Below are positions 29,299-37,317 of a DNA stretch of 37,317 nucleotides, in pieces. The position numbers were made by a program, and so were the translations under genes. The DNA comes from Collinsella aerofaciens (GTDB lineage: Bacteria; Actinomycetota; Coriobacteriia; Coriobacteriales; Coriobacteriaceae). The DNA is taken from NCBI RefSeq assembly GCF_005845035.1, contig NZ_SPFO01000020.1:1-37317 (forward strand), in the 5' to 3' direction. Every line of letters begins with the position of its first letter. Position 1 is the first letter of the stretch. The notes below the pieces were generated by a model. The model saw only the letters and a program-made list of their open reading frames with translations, searched no databases and was not told where the DNA came from.

Positions 29299-30483
29299 TT
29301 AACGATACTCGTCCGCCAACTGTTTCCAAGCGGGTAGCGAATTGACAATCGTTTCGTAACTCACGCAGTAGCCCAGGCGGAACCAGCCAGGCATGCCAAA
29401 GCTGTCCGAGGGCACCGCAAGCAGCTCATACTTCTTCGCGCGCTCACAGAACGCATTCGCATCGGGCTCCAGCGCCTTCACCCACAGGTAGAAAGCACCA
29501 TCCGGCTCAACATATGTGTAGCCGTACTCCGCTAGCGCGTCGGTAAGCGCGGTGCGGTTGCGCGCATATGCCTCGACATCGCTCGGTTCATCAATGCAGT
29601 CGATGATCACACGCTGGAAGAGGGCCGGTGCGCACACGAAGCCCAGCGTGCGGGCGGCACCGGCGACGGCTGGCATCAGGCGAGCAGCCTGCGGATTGGT
29701 ATTGGGGACCAAAATCCAACCCACGCGTTCACCCGGTAGCGAAAGGGACTTAGAATACGAGTAGCACACGATGGTGTTCTCATAGATCGAAGGCACCCAG
29801 GACACTTCGGCGCCATACACAATCTCACGGTACGGTTCGTCCGAGATTAGCATAATCGGATTCTCGGGATCTCGCTTGGCGTTGACCTCACGCAGAACAT
29901 TTGCCAGACATGTCAACGTGTCGCGCGTGTACACGGCACCCGTGGGGTTATTCGGCGAATCGATAATGACCGCCGCTGTCTTGTCGGTGATCGCCTTGAG
30001 CACGTTACCCACGCTCAGCTGAAACGTATCTTCATCGGCGAGCGCCTCGACACACGTACAGCCGGCCTTCTCAATCCAAACGCGATACTCCGGAAAGTAC
30101 GGGGCGATAACGATGACCTCGTCACCCGGATTGGTAATGGCATTGAGCGTGCAGGTGAGCGAGGCCGCCGCACCTACCGTCATAAAGACATCCTTGCCCT
30201 CATAGCTCGTGCCAAAGCGGCGGTTGAGCGATTCGGCGACGGCTGCTCGACATTGCGGCAGACCCGGAGCGGGGGTGTAGCCGTGCAGCTGGTCACTCGG
30301 CAGCTCCAAGGCCTTCTTAATGGACTCCGCCACGGCAGCAGGCGCCGGAACACTCGGGTTGCCCAGCGAGAAATCGAACACGTTTTCTGCACCGATCTGT
30401 GCCTTGCGCTCAAGGCCATAGCTAAAGATCTCGCGGATGATGGAGCTCTCCGCACCGCGAGCATACATAGTTTCGTTGATCAT
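29299..30483 (-). CDS. Pyridoxal phosphate-dependent aminotransferase, class I/II
   Basis: A 394-residue fold-type I aminotransferase of the aspartate/aromatic group. The PLP lysine is Lys245 in YSYSKSLSLPGERVGW. Other motifs are DSPNNPTGAVY (NPTG at 179-182) and ISDEPYRE (Asp215 for the pyridine nitrogen). FSLGNPSVPAPAAVAESI near the N-terminus is typical of alanine/aspartate-like enzymes. The amino donor and acceptor cannot be assigned. The start at 30483 follows AAAGGGGAACAG. It is a single-gene unit downstream of the ftsH terminator. Confidence 0.93.
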   Translation of the reverse strand: MINETMYARGAESSIIREIFSYGLERKAQIGAENVFDFSLGNPSVPAPAAVAESIKKALELPSDQLHGYTPAPGLPQCRAAVAESLNRRFGTSYEGKDVFMTVGAAASLTCTLNAITNPGDEVIVIAPYFPEYRVWIEKAGCTCVEALADEDTFQLSVGNVLKAITDKTAAVIIDSPNNPTGAVYTRDTLTCLANVLREVNAKRDPENPIMLISDEPYREIVYGAEVSWVPSIYENTIVCYSYSKSLSLPGERVGWILVPNTNPQAARLMPAVAGAARTLGFVCAPALFQRVIIDCIDEPSDVEAYARNRTALTDALAEYGYTYVEPDGAFYLWVKALEPDANAFCERAKKYELLAVPSDSFGMPGWFRLGYCVSYETIVNSLPAWKQLADEYR

Positions 30484-30599
30484 CTGTTCCCCTTTCGCAT
30501 AGGCGCTATTGTACGCTTTAGCCGAGCAAAGTGCCGCAGCAATGTGACCCGAAATTTATCGGATTCACCTATGCCCGGCAGACGGCCCCATATCGCTCA

Positions 30600-30638
30600 A
30601 AAGAAAAAGCCTCCGCAGGTTTCCCCGCGGAGGCTTTT
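30600..30638 (-). terminator. ftsH terminator
   Basis: AAAAGCCTCCGC (30605-30616) and GCGGAGGCTTTT (30627-30638) are perfect 12-bp arms. On the minus strand the stem runs into TTTTTCTTTTG. Confidence 0.9.
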
Positions 30639-30648
30639 GTTACAAGGG

Positions 30649-32781
30649 CTATTTGTCGGCGTCGGCATCGGCGTTGACAGCACAGTCATCGCCAGCGTCA
30701 TCGGATGCGACTTCGGCATCCTCCTGCATGGCCGCCTGCGCAAAAGCCGCGGCATCGGCCGCCAGCTCCTCCTCACTCATGCGAGGCGCACGCTTCTTGA
30801 CCGGTATACCGGCTGCCTTGGCGTTGCGCTCCTCCTTGGCCGCCAGGATATCGCCCTCGCGCTCAAGATAGGCGTCCCACTCGTTATCGAGCAGGGCATT
30901 CACGGCATCGCCCTCGACAGTCTCGCGCTCGAGCAGCACCTTGGCCATCAGGTCGAGCTGATCGCGACGGGCATCCAGGATCTCGACAGCACGACGATGG
31001 GCCTCGCGCATAATGCGCTGGACCTCGATGTCGATACGGCGCGCCGTCTCCTCGGAGTAATCCTGATGATCGGCATAGTCGCGACCCAAGAACACCTGAT
31101 GCTGCGCCTCACCGAAAACCTGCGTACCCAGCTCCTCGCTCATGCCCAGGCGCGTGACCATCTCGCGCGCCATCTTGGTTGCGCGCTCCAGATCGTTGCT
31201 CGCGCCCGACGTAATGTCATCGCACATGAGCTCCTCGGCCACGCGACCGCCCAAGAACACGGCGAGCTCGTCGAGCATCTCGTTCTTGGTCTTGAGGAAG
31301 TGATCTTCCTGCGGCAGCTGCAGCGTGTAGCCCAGGGCCTGACCGCGACTGACAATCGAGATCTTGTGGACGGGATCGGAGTGCTCCAGGATGTGACCCA
31401 CGAGGGCATGGCCGCTCTCGTGGTAGGCAATCGTGGTACGCTCGGCCTCGGTCATCACGCGGCCCTTGCGCTGCGGCCCGGCAATCACGCGCTCCATCGA
31501 TTCTTCGACCTCGTCCATCGAGATCACGGAGCGATGACGGCGAGCGGCAAGCAGCGCGGACTCGTTGAGCAGGTTCGCCAAATCGGCACCAGTAAAGCCA
31601 ACGGTCATCTGGGCGAGCTTCTCGAACTTCACGTCCTCGTCCATCGGCTTGTTCTCGGCATGCACGCGCAAGATCTGCTCGCGACCCTTTACGTCCGGAC
31701 GGTCGACCGTGACCTGACGGTCAAAACGGCCGGGACGCAGCAGTGCCGGATCCAGAATGTCGGGGCGGTTGGTGGCAGCGATCAGGATGACCGACTCGCT
31801 CTCCTCAAAACCGTCCATCTCGACCAGCAGCTGATTGAGCGTCTGCTCGCGCTCGTCGTGGCCGCCGCCCAAGCCGGCACCGCGCTGACGTCCTACGGCG
31901 TCAATCTCGTCGATAAAGATGATCGACGGAGCCTGAGACTTGGCCTCCTTAAAGAGGTCGCGCACGCGGCTGGCGCCGACGCCCACGAACATCTCCACAA
32001 AGTCAGAGCCCGAGATGCTAAAGAACGGCACGCCCGCCTCGCCGGCAACGGCCTTGGCCAGCAGCGTCTTACCGGTACCCGGAGGGCCCACCAGCAACAC
32101 GCCGCGCGGGATCTTGGCACCCAGCTTGCGATAACGGTCCGGATCGCTCAAGAAATCGCGAATCTCTTCGAGCTCCTCGACCGCCTCGTCCACGCCGGCA
32201 ACGTCTTCGAACTTGACCTTGGGGCGCGTAGCCTCGTTGGTCTTGGCGTTGGTCTTGCCAAACTGCATGTTCCTATTATTGACGCCCATCATCTGGCGCA
32301 TAAAGTAGAACATGATGGCGATCAGGGCAATCGTCGGCAGCACGCTCATCGCCAAGTCGCCCCAAAAATCGGGATCGTTGGTGTTGACGATGTACTTGGT
32401 ATCGGGGTGCTCCGACATGAGCTCGGCAAGCGAATCGGAGCCGACATAGGTCGAGGAAAAGCTCTTGAGCTCGCTCGTGTCGCCCTTGTCCTTTTTCGTC
32501 TTCCAGTAATGACCCGTCACGCTTCCGTCCTGAACCGTATAGGTCAGATCTTCGACGCGATCCTGCTTGATGGCGCTGACCATCTCACTCGTCGCGAGCT
32601 TTACGGTATTGCTGGATTTGGCAAAGCCGGAGCCCATGTTAAAGAAGGCGTAACCCAGGAGCGCGCAAGCCAAAAGAAAATACAGCCAGCCCGTACGCGT
32701 GGGCTTCTTGCCTCCGGGCATCCCCGGGATCTTTGGGTCCCGGGGAGTCTGGGAATTGTTGTCGTTACGGTCGTCGGGCAT
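30649..32781 (-). CDS. ftsH: ATP-dependent zinc metalloprotease FtsH
   Basis: A 710-residue membrane-bound AAA+ protease that degrades unassembled membrane proteins and short-lived regulators. Two membrane segments at about 31-48 and 145-163 flank an extracytoplasmic domain. The AAA module has Walker A GPPGTGKT (232-239), Walker B IIFIDE (287-292) and the pore motif FVGVG (265-269). The zinc site is HESGH (454-458), with the third ligand in the downstream helix. The C-terminal 60 residues are acidic and Ala-rich. The start at 32781 is one base after the hpt stop, so the two are coupled; GGAGG lies about 12 bases upstream, inside hpt. The terminator follows at 30600. Confidence 0.98.
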   Translation of the reverse strand: MPDDRNDNNSQTPRDPKIPGMPGGKKPTRTGWLYFLLACALLGYAFFNMGSGFAKSSNTVKLATSEMVSAIKQDRVEDLTYTVQDGSVTGHYWKTKKDKGDTSELKSFSSTYVGSDSLAELMSEHPDTKYIVNTNDPDFWGDLAMSVLPTIALIAIMFYFMRQMMGVNNRNMQFGKTNAKTNEATRPKVKFEDVAGVDEAVEELEEIRDFLSDPDRYRKLGAKIPRGVLLVGPPGTGKTLLAKAVAGEAGVPFFSISGSDFVEMFVGVGASRVRDLFKEAKSQAPSIIFIDEIDAVGRQRGAGLGGGHDEREQTLNQLLVEMDGFEESESVILIAATNRPDILDPALLRPGRFDRQVTVDRPDVKGREQILRVHAENKPMDEDVKFEKLAQMTVGFTGADLANLLNESALLAARRHRSVISMDEVEESMERVIAGPQRKGRVMTEAERTTIAYHESGHALVGHILEHSDPVHKISIVSRGQALGYTLQLPQEDHFLKTKNEMLDELAVFLGGRVAEELMCDDITSGASNDLERATKMAREMVTRLGMSEELGTQVFGEAQHQVFLGRDYADHQDYSEETARRIDIEVQRIMREAHRRAVEILDARRDQLDLMAKVLLERETVEGDAVNALLDNEWDAYLEREGDILAAKEERNAKAAGIPVKKRAPRMSEEELAADAAAFAQAAMQEDAEVASDDAGDDCAVNADADADK

Positions 32782-32782
32782 C

Positions 32783-33331
32783 TTACGAATAAACCTCCGG
32801 TTTCAAAATGCCCAGATACGGAAGGTTACGATAGCGCTCGGCATAGTCGAGGCCGTAGCCCACCACAAAGGCATCGGGGCAATGGGTTCCAACATACTTG
32901 GGCGTGACGGCCGAGACGCGGTCCTCAACGTCCTTCCACAGGAAGGCGGCGACCTCCAGCGAGGCGGGCTTGCGGCTCTTGAGGTTCTTCATCAGATACT
33001 TGAGCGTCAGGCCCGAGTCCAGAATGTCCTCGACGATCAGCACGTCGCGACCGCGGATGTCGATATCCAGGTCCTTAATGATACGCACGATACCCGAGGA
33101 CTTCACACCGTCGCCATAGCTCGAAACAGCCATGAAATCGATATTGGTCGGCAGCTCGATCTTGCGCATCAGGTCGCCCATAAAGACCACGGCGCCGCGC
33201 AGAACCGCGATCAGCACCAGATCCTTACCCGCGTAGTCGCGCGTAATCTGCTCGCCCAAGCGAGAGACGATACCGTCGATATCCTCCTGCGTAAACAGAA
33301 CCTTCTCGATATCCGGATGTTGAGAAGCCAT
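32783..33331 (-). CDS. hpt: Hypoxanthine phosphoribosyltransferase
   Basis: A 182-residue purine-salvage enzyme that joins hypoxanthine or guanine to PRPP to give IMP or GMP. The PRPP loop is VLIVEDILDSGLTL, the flexible loop begins SSYGDGVKSSG, and FVVGYGLDYAERYRNLPYLG is the base-binding end. Length is normal. The start at 33331 follows GAAAGGGTTGTC. It lies in the tilS, hpt, ftsH order known from many Gram-positive genomes and is followed at once by ftsH. Confidence 0.97.
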   Translation of the reverse strand: MASQHPDIEKVLFTQEDIDGIVSRLGEQITRDYAGKDLVLIAVLRGAVVFMGDLMRKIELPTNIDFMAVSSYGDGVKSSGIVRIIKDLDIDIRGRDVLIVEDILDSGLTLKYLMKNLKSRKPASLEVAAFLWKDVEDRVSAVTPKYVGTHCPDAFVVGYGLDYAERYRNLPYLGILKPEVYS

Positions 33332-33387
33332 GACAACCCTTTCTTGTGCTTATCGCCCACGCACCGCCGCATGGACGCGAACTACAC

Positions 33388-33417
33388 ATTCTAGCAGCGC
33401 ACGGGGTATATTTACCA
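33388..33417 (-). promoter_or_regulatory. Candidate hpt-ftsH promoter
   Basis: On the minus strand TAGAAT (33388-33393) is preceded by TGC, giving an extended -10. TGGTAA 18 bases upstream is a weak -35. The start site would be about 50 bases before hpt. Confidence 0.45.
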
Positions 33418-33478
33418 GCACGTGCGCCATCAGCGCGGGAATACCGTCAACGTCGCACAGAATAGCAGGCGTGGGACG

Positions 33479-35017
33479 CTATTCCGCATCGACCACGCGG
33501 AGCAGATATGCCACGCGCGTTGCGGCCGTGCACTTAAAACGCTCGTCCGTACGAACGCCTGCGACCCATACCACGGCACCTCCCGGAGCCGTTCTCACCA
33601 CAGGAACGCCTGTGCGCTCAGAAACGGGAATACGGGCCTCATTGAGCAGGTCGGATACCTTCTTGCTTCGCCCACTCATGCCCAACGGACACATCACATC
33701 CCCCGGCGCGGGACCGTCTACCCACAGACGCGCCAAACGCGCCCCGGCGGGAATCTCCCCGCGCGAGCCGGCGAGCATCCGCTCGCTATCGCGATCGGCA
33801 AAGCCCAGCGTCGCGGCATCCACCATAGCGGCCACCCCTCCGGCACCCGCGAGTTCACGGGCACGGCGCACAATATCGCACCCCGGCTCGACGGCCATCG
33901 GCTCTGCCACCAGGATGCGGCCCGCCCCCAGCGGCAATCGACCGGGAATGGTGACCCAATCGGCAACTAACCCCTCGCGCGCCGCCGGGGCCTTGAATGA
34001 CAGCGTGCTAAACTCCACGCGCGCATCGATTCCCGCCGGCAGCGTGACCGAACCCGAGCCTTCGGCGACACAGGCGAGCACGCGCTCCACATGCCGCATC
34101 TCCGGGCGAGCGTCGGGGTCGATACGCTTAATTGCCAGTCGCACCATGCGCCGAGCAATCACCACCTCGGCCGCGGCCAGTCGGCGAGCGTCAAGGACCA
34201 GTGCACCCGCCGCCTCCTTACGCAGGCAGCTTCGAAACGCCTGCGCGGAAAGCTGGGAAAGAAAGGCGTCCTCATCGCCTAAGATCTCGCAGGCGGCGCC
34301 AATCGTCTTACAGACGCTCGCGTTGCGCTGCGCCACCACCGGCATCACCCGATGGCGCACGTAGTTACGCAAGTACGACACGTCCTCGTTGCTCTCGTCC
34401 TCTCGCCACGGCTGACCATGCACCTGCAGATAGCCCACGAGCTCATCATGAGTCAGGTCGAGCAAGGGACGCACCACAATATTCCTCCGGCGAGGAATGC
34501 TCGATAGACCAGCGGGCCCCGAACCCTTAATCGCGTTCATCAAAAACGTTTCCGCGCGATCCGAAGACGTGTGCGCGGTGCAGATACGAGCCGCCGTTCG
34601 CGGTGCCCCCGTCTGGGCGCAGAGCTCGCGGACATACCTCCGCGCCGCGGCATAGCGCACCTCGCGGGCAGCCGCCTCGATATTGCCCGATTCATCATCA
34701 AAATAGGCATGCTCAACACACAGCGGCAAGCCATATTGTGCGCATAGGCCGCGCACAAAGGCCTCGTCGCCATCGGACGCCTTGCCGCGCAGATGATGGT
34801 TCACATGCAGCACATGCAGGCGCTCGCGAGCAATGGGGGCAACACCGCGTCCGTCTTGGATATCCAGCTTTGATGTGCACGCCATAAGAAGCAGTGCCGT
34901 CGAGTCCGCGCCGCCTGATACCATGAGCACGACAGGAGCAGCCTGCTGCCTCGTTCGGGTCTCATCGACTGCCCCGGGCACGGCATGGTGTCCGTAATGC
35001 TTTGATACCGTTGGCAT
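33479..35017 (-). CDS. tilS: tRNA(Ile)-lysidine synthase
   Basis: A 512-residue PP-loop enzyme that converts C34 of the CAU-anticodon tRNA-Ile to lysidine, needed to read AUA. The PP-loop is MVSGGADSTALLLM (near residue 33). HVLHVNHHLRG, TAHTSSDRAETFLMNAIKGSG and the N-terminal core RRRNIVVRPLLDLTHDEL are family signatures. The C-terminal region (PGDVMCPLGMSGRSKKVSDL, then LNEARIPVSER) is the tRNA-binding TilS_C domain. The start at 35017 follows GAGGAGGAAGCGA. On the minus strand TACAAT at 35046-35051 is a possible -10. It is followed by hpt and ftsH and is divergent from the MBL-fold gene. Confidence 0.96.
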   Translation of the reverse strand: MPTVSKHYGHHAVPGAVDETRTRQQAAPVVLMVSGGADSTALLLMACTSKLDIQDGRGVAPIARERLHVLHVNHHLRGKASDGDEAFVRGLCAQYGLPLCVEHAYFDDESGNIEAAAREVRYAAARRYVRELCAQTGAPRTAARICTAHTSSDRAETFLMNAIKGSGPAGLSSIPRRRNIVVRPLLDLTHDELVGYLQVHGQPWREDESNEDVSYLRNYVRHRVMPVVAQRNASVCKTIGAACEILGDEDAFLSQLSAQAFRSCLRKEAAGALVLDARRLAAAEVVIARRMVRLAIKRIDPDARPEMRHVERVLACVAEGSGSVTLPAGIDARVEFSTLSFKAPAAREGLVADWVTIPGRLPLGAGRILVAEPMAVEPGCDIVRRARELAGAGGVAAMVDAATLGFADRDSERMLAGSRGEIPAGARLARLWVDGPAPGDVMCPLGMSGRSKKVSDLLNEARIPVSERTGVPVVRTAPGGAVVWVAGVRTDERFKCTAATRVAYLLRVVDAE

Positions 35018-35065
35018 TCGCTTCCTCCTCTATTCGTCCGCACCCATTGTATCCTTTGGAATCTT

Positions 35066-35875
35066 ATGTCTCGTCTGCACCTTCATATCCTCGGCAGTGG
35101 CTCTAAAGGCAACTGCGCACTCATCGAGGGCCCGCAGGGGCTCATTATGGTCGATGACGGACTGTCTCGCCGCGAGACATTAAAGCGCATGGCAGAACTG
35201 GGGCTCTCGACAGACAACGTCTCGGCTCTTCTCATTACTCATGAGCATAGCGATCACATCAAGGGCCTCGATGTCTGGTGCAAGCACTGGCACGGCCCCC
35301 TCTTTGCCAGCAGTGGCACTCTTTCGAGCAAAGAAAATCTTTCGCATCTGCCTGTCGAGGAATTCGATCCCGGTGACACCCTATCCATTGCCGGCATCCA
35401 CGTGCAAACCTACTCAACGTCACACGATGTCATCAATCCAGTCGGCTATCGATTCGACACCCTCGATGATTCCATCGGCTTTGCCACCGACACCGGAGAG
35501 CTATCGAGCCAAGCCATGAAAACCCTCAAAGATTGTCGAGTCCTCGCACTCGAAAGCAACCACGATGTGACCATGCTGCGCGAGGGAGAATATCCCCGCT
35601 TTCTTCAGGAGCGCATCCTGTCTGCAAGGGGACACCTCTCCAACAGCCAAGCCGCCGAAGCCGCGCGCGAACTTGTTACCGATTGCACCGAACAGCTCAT
35701 TGCCATGCATATCAGCCAAGAAAACAATCGTCCGAGCCTTACCGTCAAAAGCTATGCCAAAGCTCTGGCCGCAACCCTGGATGACGAGGTCGGCAGCTCC
35801 GCAACCCTTCTCCAAGGATCGCGAAAACTCTCGATACGCCCTGCGAGTCAGTATCAGCCGGCAACCATTCAATAG
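35066..35875 (+). CDS. MBL-fold metallo-hydrolase (YycJ/WalJ-like)
   Basis: A 269-residue metallo-beta-lactamase-fold hydrolase. The metal motif is THEHSDH (58-64); further ligands are in STSHDVINPVGY, FATDTGEL and LESNHD. ILGSGSKGNCALIE near the start and RFLQERILSARGHLSNSQA are typical of YycJ/WalJ, proteins linked to cell-wall regulation and possibly to DNA processing in Gram-positive bacteria. Here it is not beside walKR. The start at 35066 has a weak ribosome site (TTTGGAATC). It is divergent from tilS with only 48 bases between, so its promoter may reach into tilS. A strong terminator follows at 35884. Confidence 0.9.
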   Translation: MSRLHLHILGSGSKGNCALIEGPQGLIMVDDGLSRRETLKRMAELGLSTDNVSALLITHEHSDHIKGLDVWCKHWHGPLFASSGTLSSKENLSHLPVEEFDPGDTLSIAGIHVQTYSTSHDVINPVGYRFDTLDDSIGFATDTGELSSQAMKTLKDCRVLALESNHDVTMLREGEYPRFLQERILSARGHLSNSQAAEAARELVTDCTEQLIAMHISQENNRPSLTVKSYAKALAATLDDEVGSSATLLQGSRKLSIRPASQYQPATIQ

Positions 35876-35883
35876 ACTGTCCT

Positions 35884-35934
35884 AGACAGCAAAAGGGGCC
35901 GAGAATCGCTTCCCAGCCCCTTTTGCTGTCTTTT
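35884..35934 (+). terminator. Terminator of the MBL-fold gene
   Basis: AGACAGCAAAAGGGGC (35884-35899) and GCCCCTTTTGCTGTCT (35916-35931) form a perfect 16-bp stem, followed by TTTA. Its place between convergent genes suggests it may also serve Hsp20. Confidence 0.85.
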
Positions 35935-35957
35935 AATAGCGCAGAACACCAACGAAG

Positions 35958-36389
35958 TTAGTCGATGGAGATCTTCGTAACGTTCTTCTTCTCGACGATC
36001 TTGGGAACCGTAACGGTCAGGATGCCGTCAGCGTACTTAGCCGAGAGGCCCTCGCTCGAAGCGTCCTTTAGATACACGCCACGCGTCGCGCTGTACGAGC
36101 TGAACTCCTTCTGCAGGAAGTTCTTGCCCTCGTTCTCCTCGTCTTCCTCGACATTCACGCTAATGGACAGACGGCCCTCATTGAGCTCGACATCGATATC
36201 GTCCTTGGCGACACCGGTCAGATAGGCCTTGACCTCATAGCCGTCGCCCTTATCCTCAACGTCAACGGGAAACGCCTTGGAAGCAATCGAGTTGTTTGCA
36301 AGGTCGGTCATATCATCAAACAGATCGAACAGCGAGCTAGCAGAAGGACGAACGCCAAAAACCGAACGATAAGGAACCATGCTTGCCAT
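35958..36389 (-). CDS. Small heat-shock protein, Hsp20/alpha-crystallin family
   Basis: A 143-residue holdase chaperone that keeps unfolding proteins soluble as oligomers. The alpha-crystallin domain spans about residues 42-135 (PVDVEDKGDGYEVKAYLTGV, DDIDVELNEGRLSISVN, YADGILTVTVPK). The C-terminal ISI of TKISID is the I-x-I oligomer motif. ATG at 36389 follows AAAGGAGTGGTAAAC; ATG at 36380 is less likely. The 270-base upstream region is AT-rich with two TATATAAG blocks. No clear CIRCE or complete HspR site is seen; a lone TTGAGT and a distant ACTCAGG are the only similarities. Confidence 0.95.
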   Translation of the reverse strand: MASMVPYRSVFGVRPSASSLFDLFDDMTDLANNSIASKAFPVDVEDKGDGYEVKAYLTGVAKDDIDVELNEGRLSISVNVEEDEENEGKNFLQKEFSSYSATRGVYLKDASSEGLSAKYADGILTVTVPKIVEKKNVTKISID

Positions 36390-36665
36390 GTTTACCACTC
36401 CTTTTAGGACTGCCGAGCCATCTTCTAGGTGACTGGGACTTCTTTTGACGCTCTTATATATGCCCACACAGTGCTTATATATACATCGACTATAAAGTTT
36501 TTTGAGTCCAGTACTATAAGCATATCTAAGTGTGTGTGACTCAGGTTTAAATAAGGTTAAGGTTCTTTGAACCAGAGCTTAAATAACGAGTATGTTCGCA
36601 GCTACAAATAACAGGGGGCTTACAATGAGCGCGTACACGTTGTTGATAACGAGCTAAAGGGCATC

Positions 36666-37133
36666 ATGGACGACCAAAACCAGAACAAAATGTTTATGCC
36701 GACGCAGGGGGAAGATACTTCCACGCAGCCGCCACGGTTCCATCGCCCCCACATCTCGCAAGAGCCCATTAATGATTCGGAGCCCGAGTATGTGACGAGA
36801 AATCGATATCAAACACTCGAGGATGCCCAAACGGGGCGTAAACATATGGGCGTCGCCTCGGGAGACCCTGTATATCTGAAAGACGCACCATTATCTAAAA
36901 ACAGCGCAATCAATGACGACCCGACGAAAACGCCCATAACTCGGCAGCAAAGAGGTCCCCGACCTAAGCAAACCTTAACGCATTCGGCTCGTTATCTCGA
37001 GACGCCAAAACAAGGAAAATCAATCTTCGTTTCGTCAAGTAAACGACGCAAGCAGCATCGACTGACAATCCTACTTTTGATCATTGTGGCCATAGCAGTT
37101 GCCCTTGTTATTCGATTTATTTTCTTTAAATAA
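36666..37133 (+). CDS. C-terminally anchored small membrane protein of unknown function (155 aa)
   Basis: I do not recognise this family. Residues 1-125 are polar and rich in Gln, Asn, Pro, Thr and Lys with no hydrophobic stretch, so they look disordered (for example QPPRFHRPHISQEPINDSEP). A basic patch SSSKRRKQHR at about 122-132 is followed by one membrane helix at about 133-152 (LTILLLIIVAIAVALVIRFI) and ends FFK. This is the layout of a tail-anchored protein with its N-terminal part in the cytoplasm. The gene is more AT-rich than its neighbours. The start at 36666 follows AAAGGGCATC. TACAAT at 36621 is a possible -10. It converges on the rRNA operon. Confidence 0.75.
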   Translation: MDDQNQNKMFMPTQGEDTSTQPPRFHRPHISQEPINDSEPEYVTRNRYQTLEDAQTGRKHMGVASGDPVYLKDAPLSKNSAINDDPTKTPITRQQRGPRPKQTLTHSARYLETPKQGKSIFVSSSKRRKQHRLTILLLIIVAIAVALVIRFIFFK

Positions 37134-37194
37134 AAGCTCAATACCAAAAACAATAAGATCGTCTAGTGTAATTGAGTCCTTTACGCCCTTAAAC

Positions 37195-37228
37195 GCAAAA
37201 AAGGGGGAGGCCGCGAGGCCTCCCCCTT
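37195..37228 (-). terminator. rRNA operon terminator
   Basis: AAGGGGGAGGCC (37201-37212) and GGCCTCCCCCTT (37217-37228) form a perfect 12-bp stem with a GCGA loop. On the minus strand TTTTTTGCG follows. A smaller stem GACGGC/GCCGTC (37240-37256) lies between it and the 5S end. Confidence 0.88.
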
Positions 37229-37259
37229 CTCAGTTCGATGACGGCTCGGTGCCGTCCAC

Positions 37260-37317
37260 CGGTCAGCGGCGCCCTGGCCTCCCACGGGCTGACCCCGCAG
37301 TACTCTCGGCGCGATGG
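37260..37317 (-). rRNA. rrf: 5S ribosomal RNA, 3' part (cut by the window edge)
   Basis: Read on the minus strand the last 58 bases run CGCGCCGAGAGTACTGCGGG, then CCCGTGGGAGGCCAGGGCGC and CGCTGACC. This matches the 3' half of actinobacterial 5S rRNA (GCGCCGA-x-x-GTACTGC, loop TGGGAG, closing strand). The mature 3' end is placed near 37260. The 5' half and the rest of the rRNA operon lie outside the window to the right. The operon terminator follows at 37195. Confidence 0.8.

Noticed and set aside
30253..32907. Very long plus-strand open frame opposite ftsH
   Set aside because: It is antisense to ftsH and parts of two neighbours, lacks family motifs and a ribosome site, and is explained by GC-rich codon use.
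33350..33478. Open in-frame stretch of about 42 codons beyond the tilS TAG stop
   Set aside because: It could suggest readthrough, but codon use is irregular, tilS already has a complete C-terminal domain, and the segment contains the likely hpt promoter.
36390..36660. CIRCE or HspR (HAIR) element upstream of hsp20
   Set aside because: TTGAGT and ACTCAGG occur but about 30 bases apart instead of seven, and no TTAGCACTC-type repeat is present.

Overview
The window reads as a chromosomal segment of a high-GC gut actinobacterium of the class Coriobacteriia, most like Collinsella. This is inferred from protein style, codon use, a 5S rRNA 3' end of actinobacterial type at the right edge, and the dispersed GGGAC-core hairpins. 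I could not run a database search. Nearly all the sequence is ordinary chromosome: 33 protein genes, one partial 5S rRNA, and one decayed gene. There is no phage, integron, CRISPR array or intact insertion sequence.

Layout. 1-5420: a small orphan protein, a nitroreductase, a single-pass membrane protein, a degenerate NtrC/PrpR-like regulator, a YeiH-type membrane transporter and a divergent GntR/FCD regulator. 5420-9150: glmS and an amino-acid ABC binding protein plus permease with no ATPase beside them. 9390-12390: a LacI-type regulator, a HAD phosphatase/mutase and larE. 12276-13056: a 781-base gene-free stretch with two copies of a dispersed repeat, a winged-helix gene relic and a dense array of TTAGAGAGA boxes. 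13057-20480: a six-gene minus-strand sugar operon (PTS IIBC, GatZ/KbaZ-like protein, small transaldolase, split transketolase, PTS IIA) read away from a LacI-type regulator. 20598-23770: a surface or secreted nuclease and an EF-G paralogue. 24080-26350: a complete amino-acid ABC cassette with a clear promoter and operator-like inverted repeat. 26440-26700: a long inverted-repeat element. 26785-37133: an RNA m5U methyltransferase, a PHP phosphoesterase, an aminotransferase, the tilS, hpt-ftsH cluster, a divergent MBL-fold hydrolase, Hsp20 and a C-terminally anchored small membrane protein. 37195-37317: the 3' end and terminator of an rRNA operon on the minus strand.

How the genes work together. 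The PTS operon can import and phosphorylate a sugar, possibly epimerise or cleave it with the GatZ-like protein, and pass it through transaldolase and transketolase into the non-oxidative pentose phosphate pathway. The adjacent LacI-type protein is the likely regulator, and an operator-like palindrome lies between them. tilS, hpt and ftsH form a conserved housekeeping neighbourhood. The two ABC systems may share the single ATPase at 24080.

The most unusual material is non-coding: nine TTAGAGAGA boxes in 170 bp beside a winged-helix relic, a 157-170 bp imperfect inverted repeat upstream of the RNA methyltransferase, interlocking (pseudoknot-order) stems between the first two genes of the sugar operon, and several families of palindromic repeats that share a GGGAC core.
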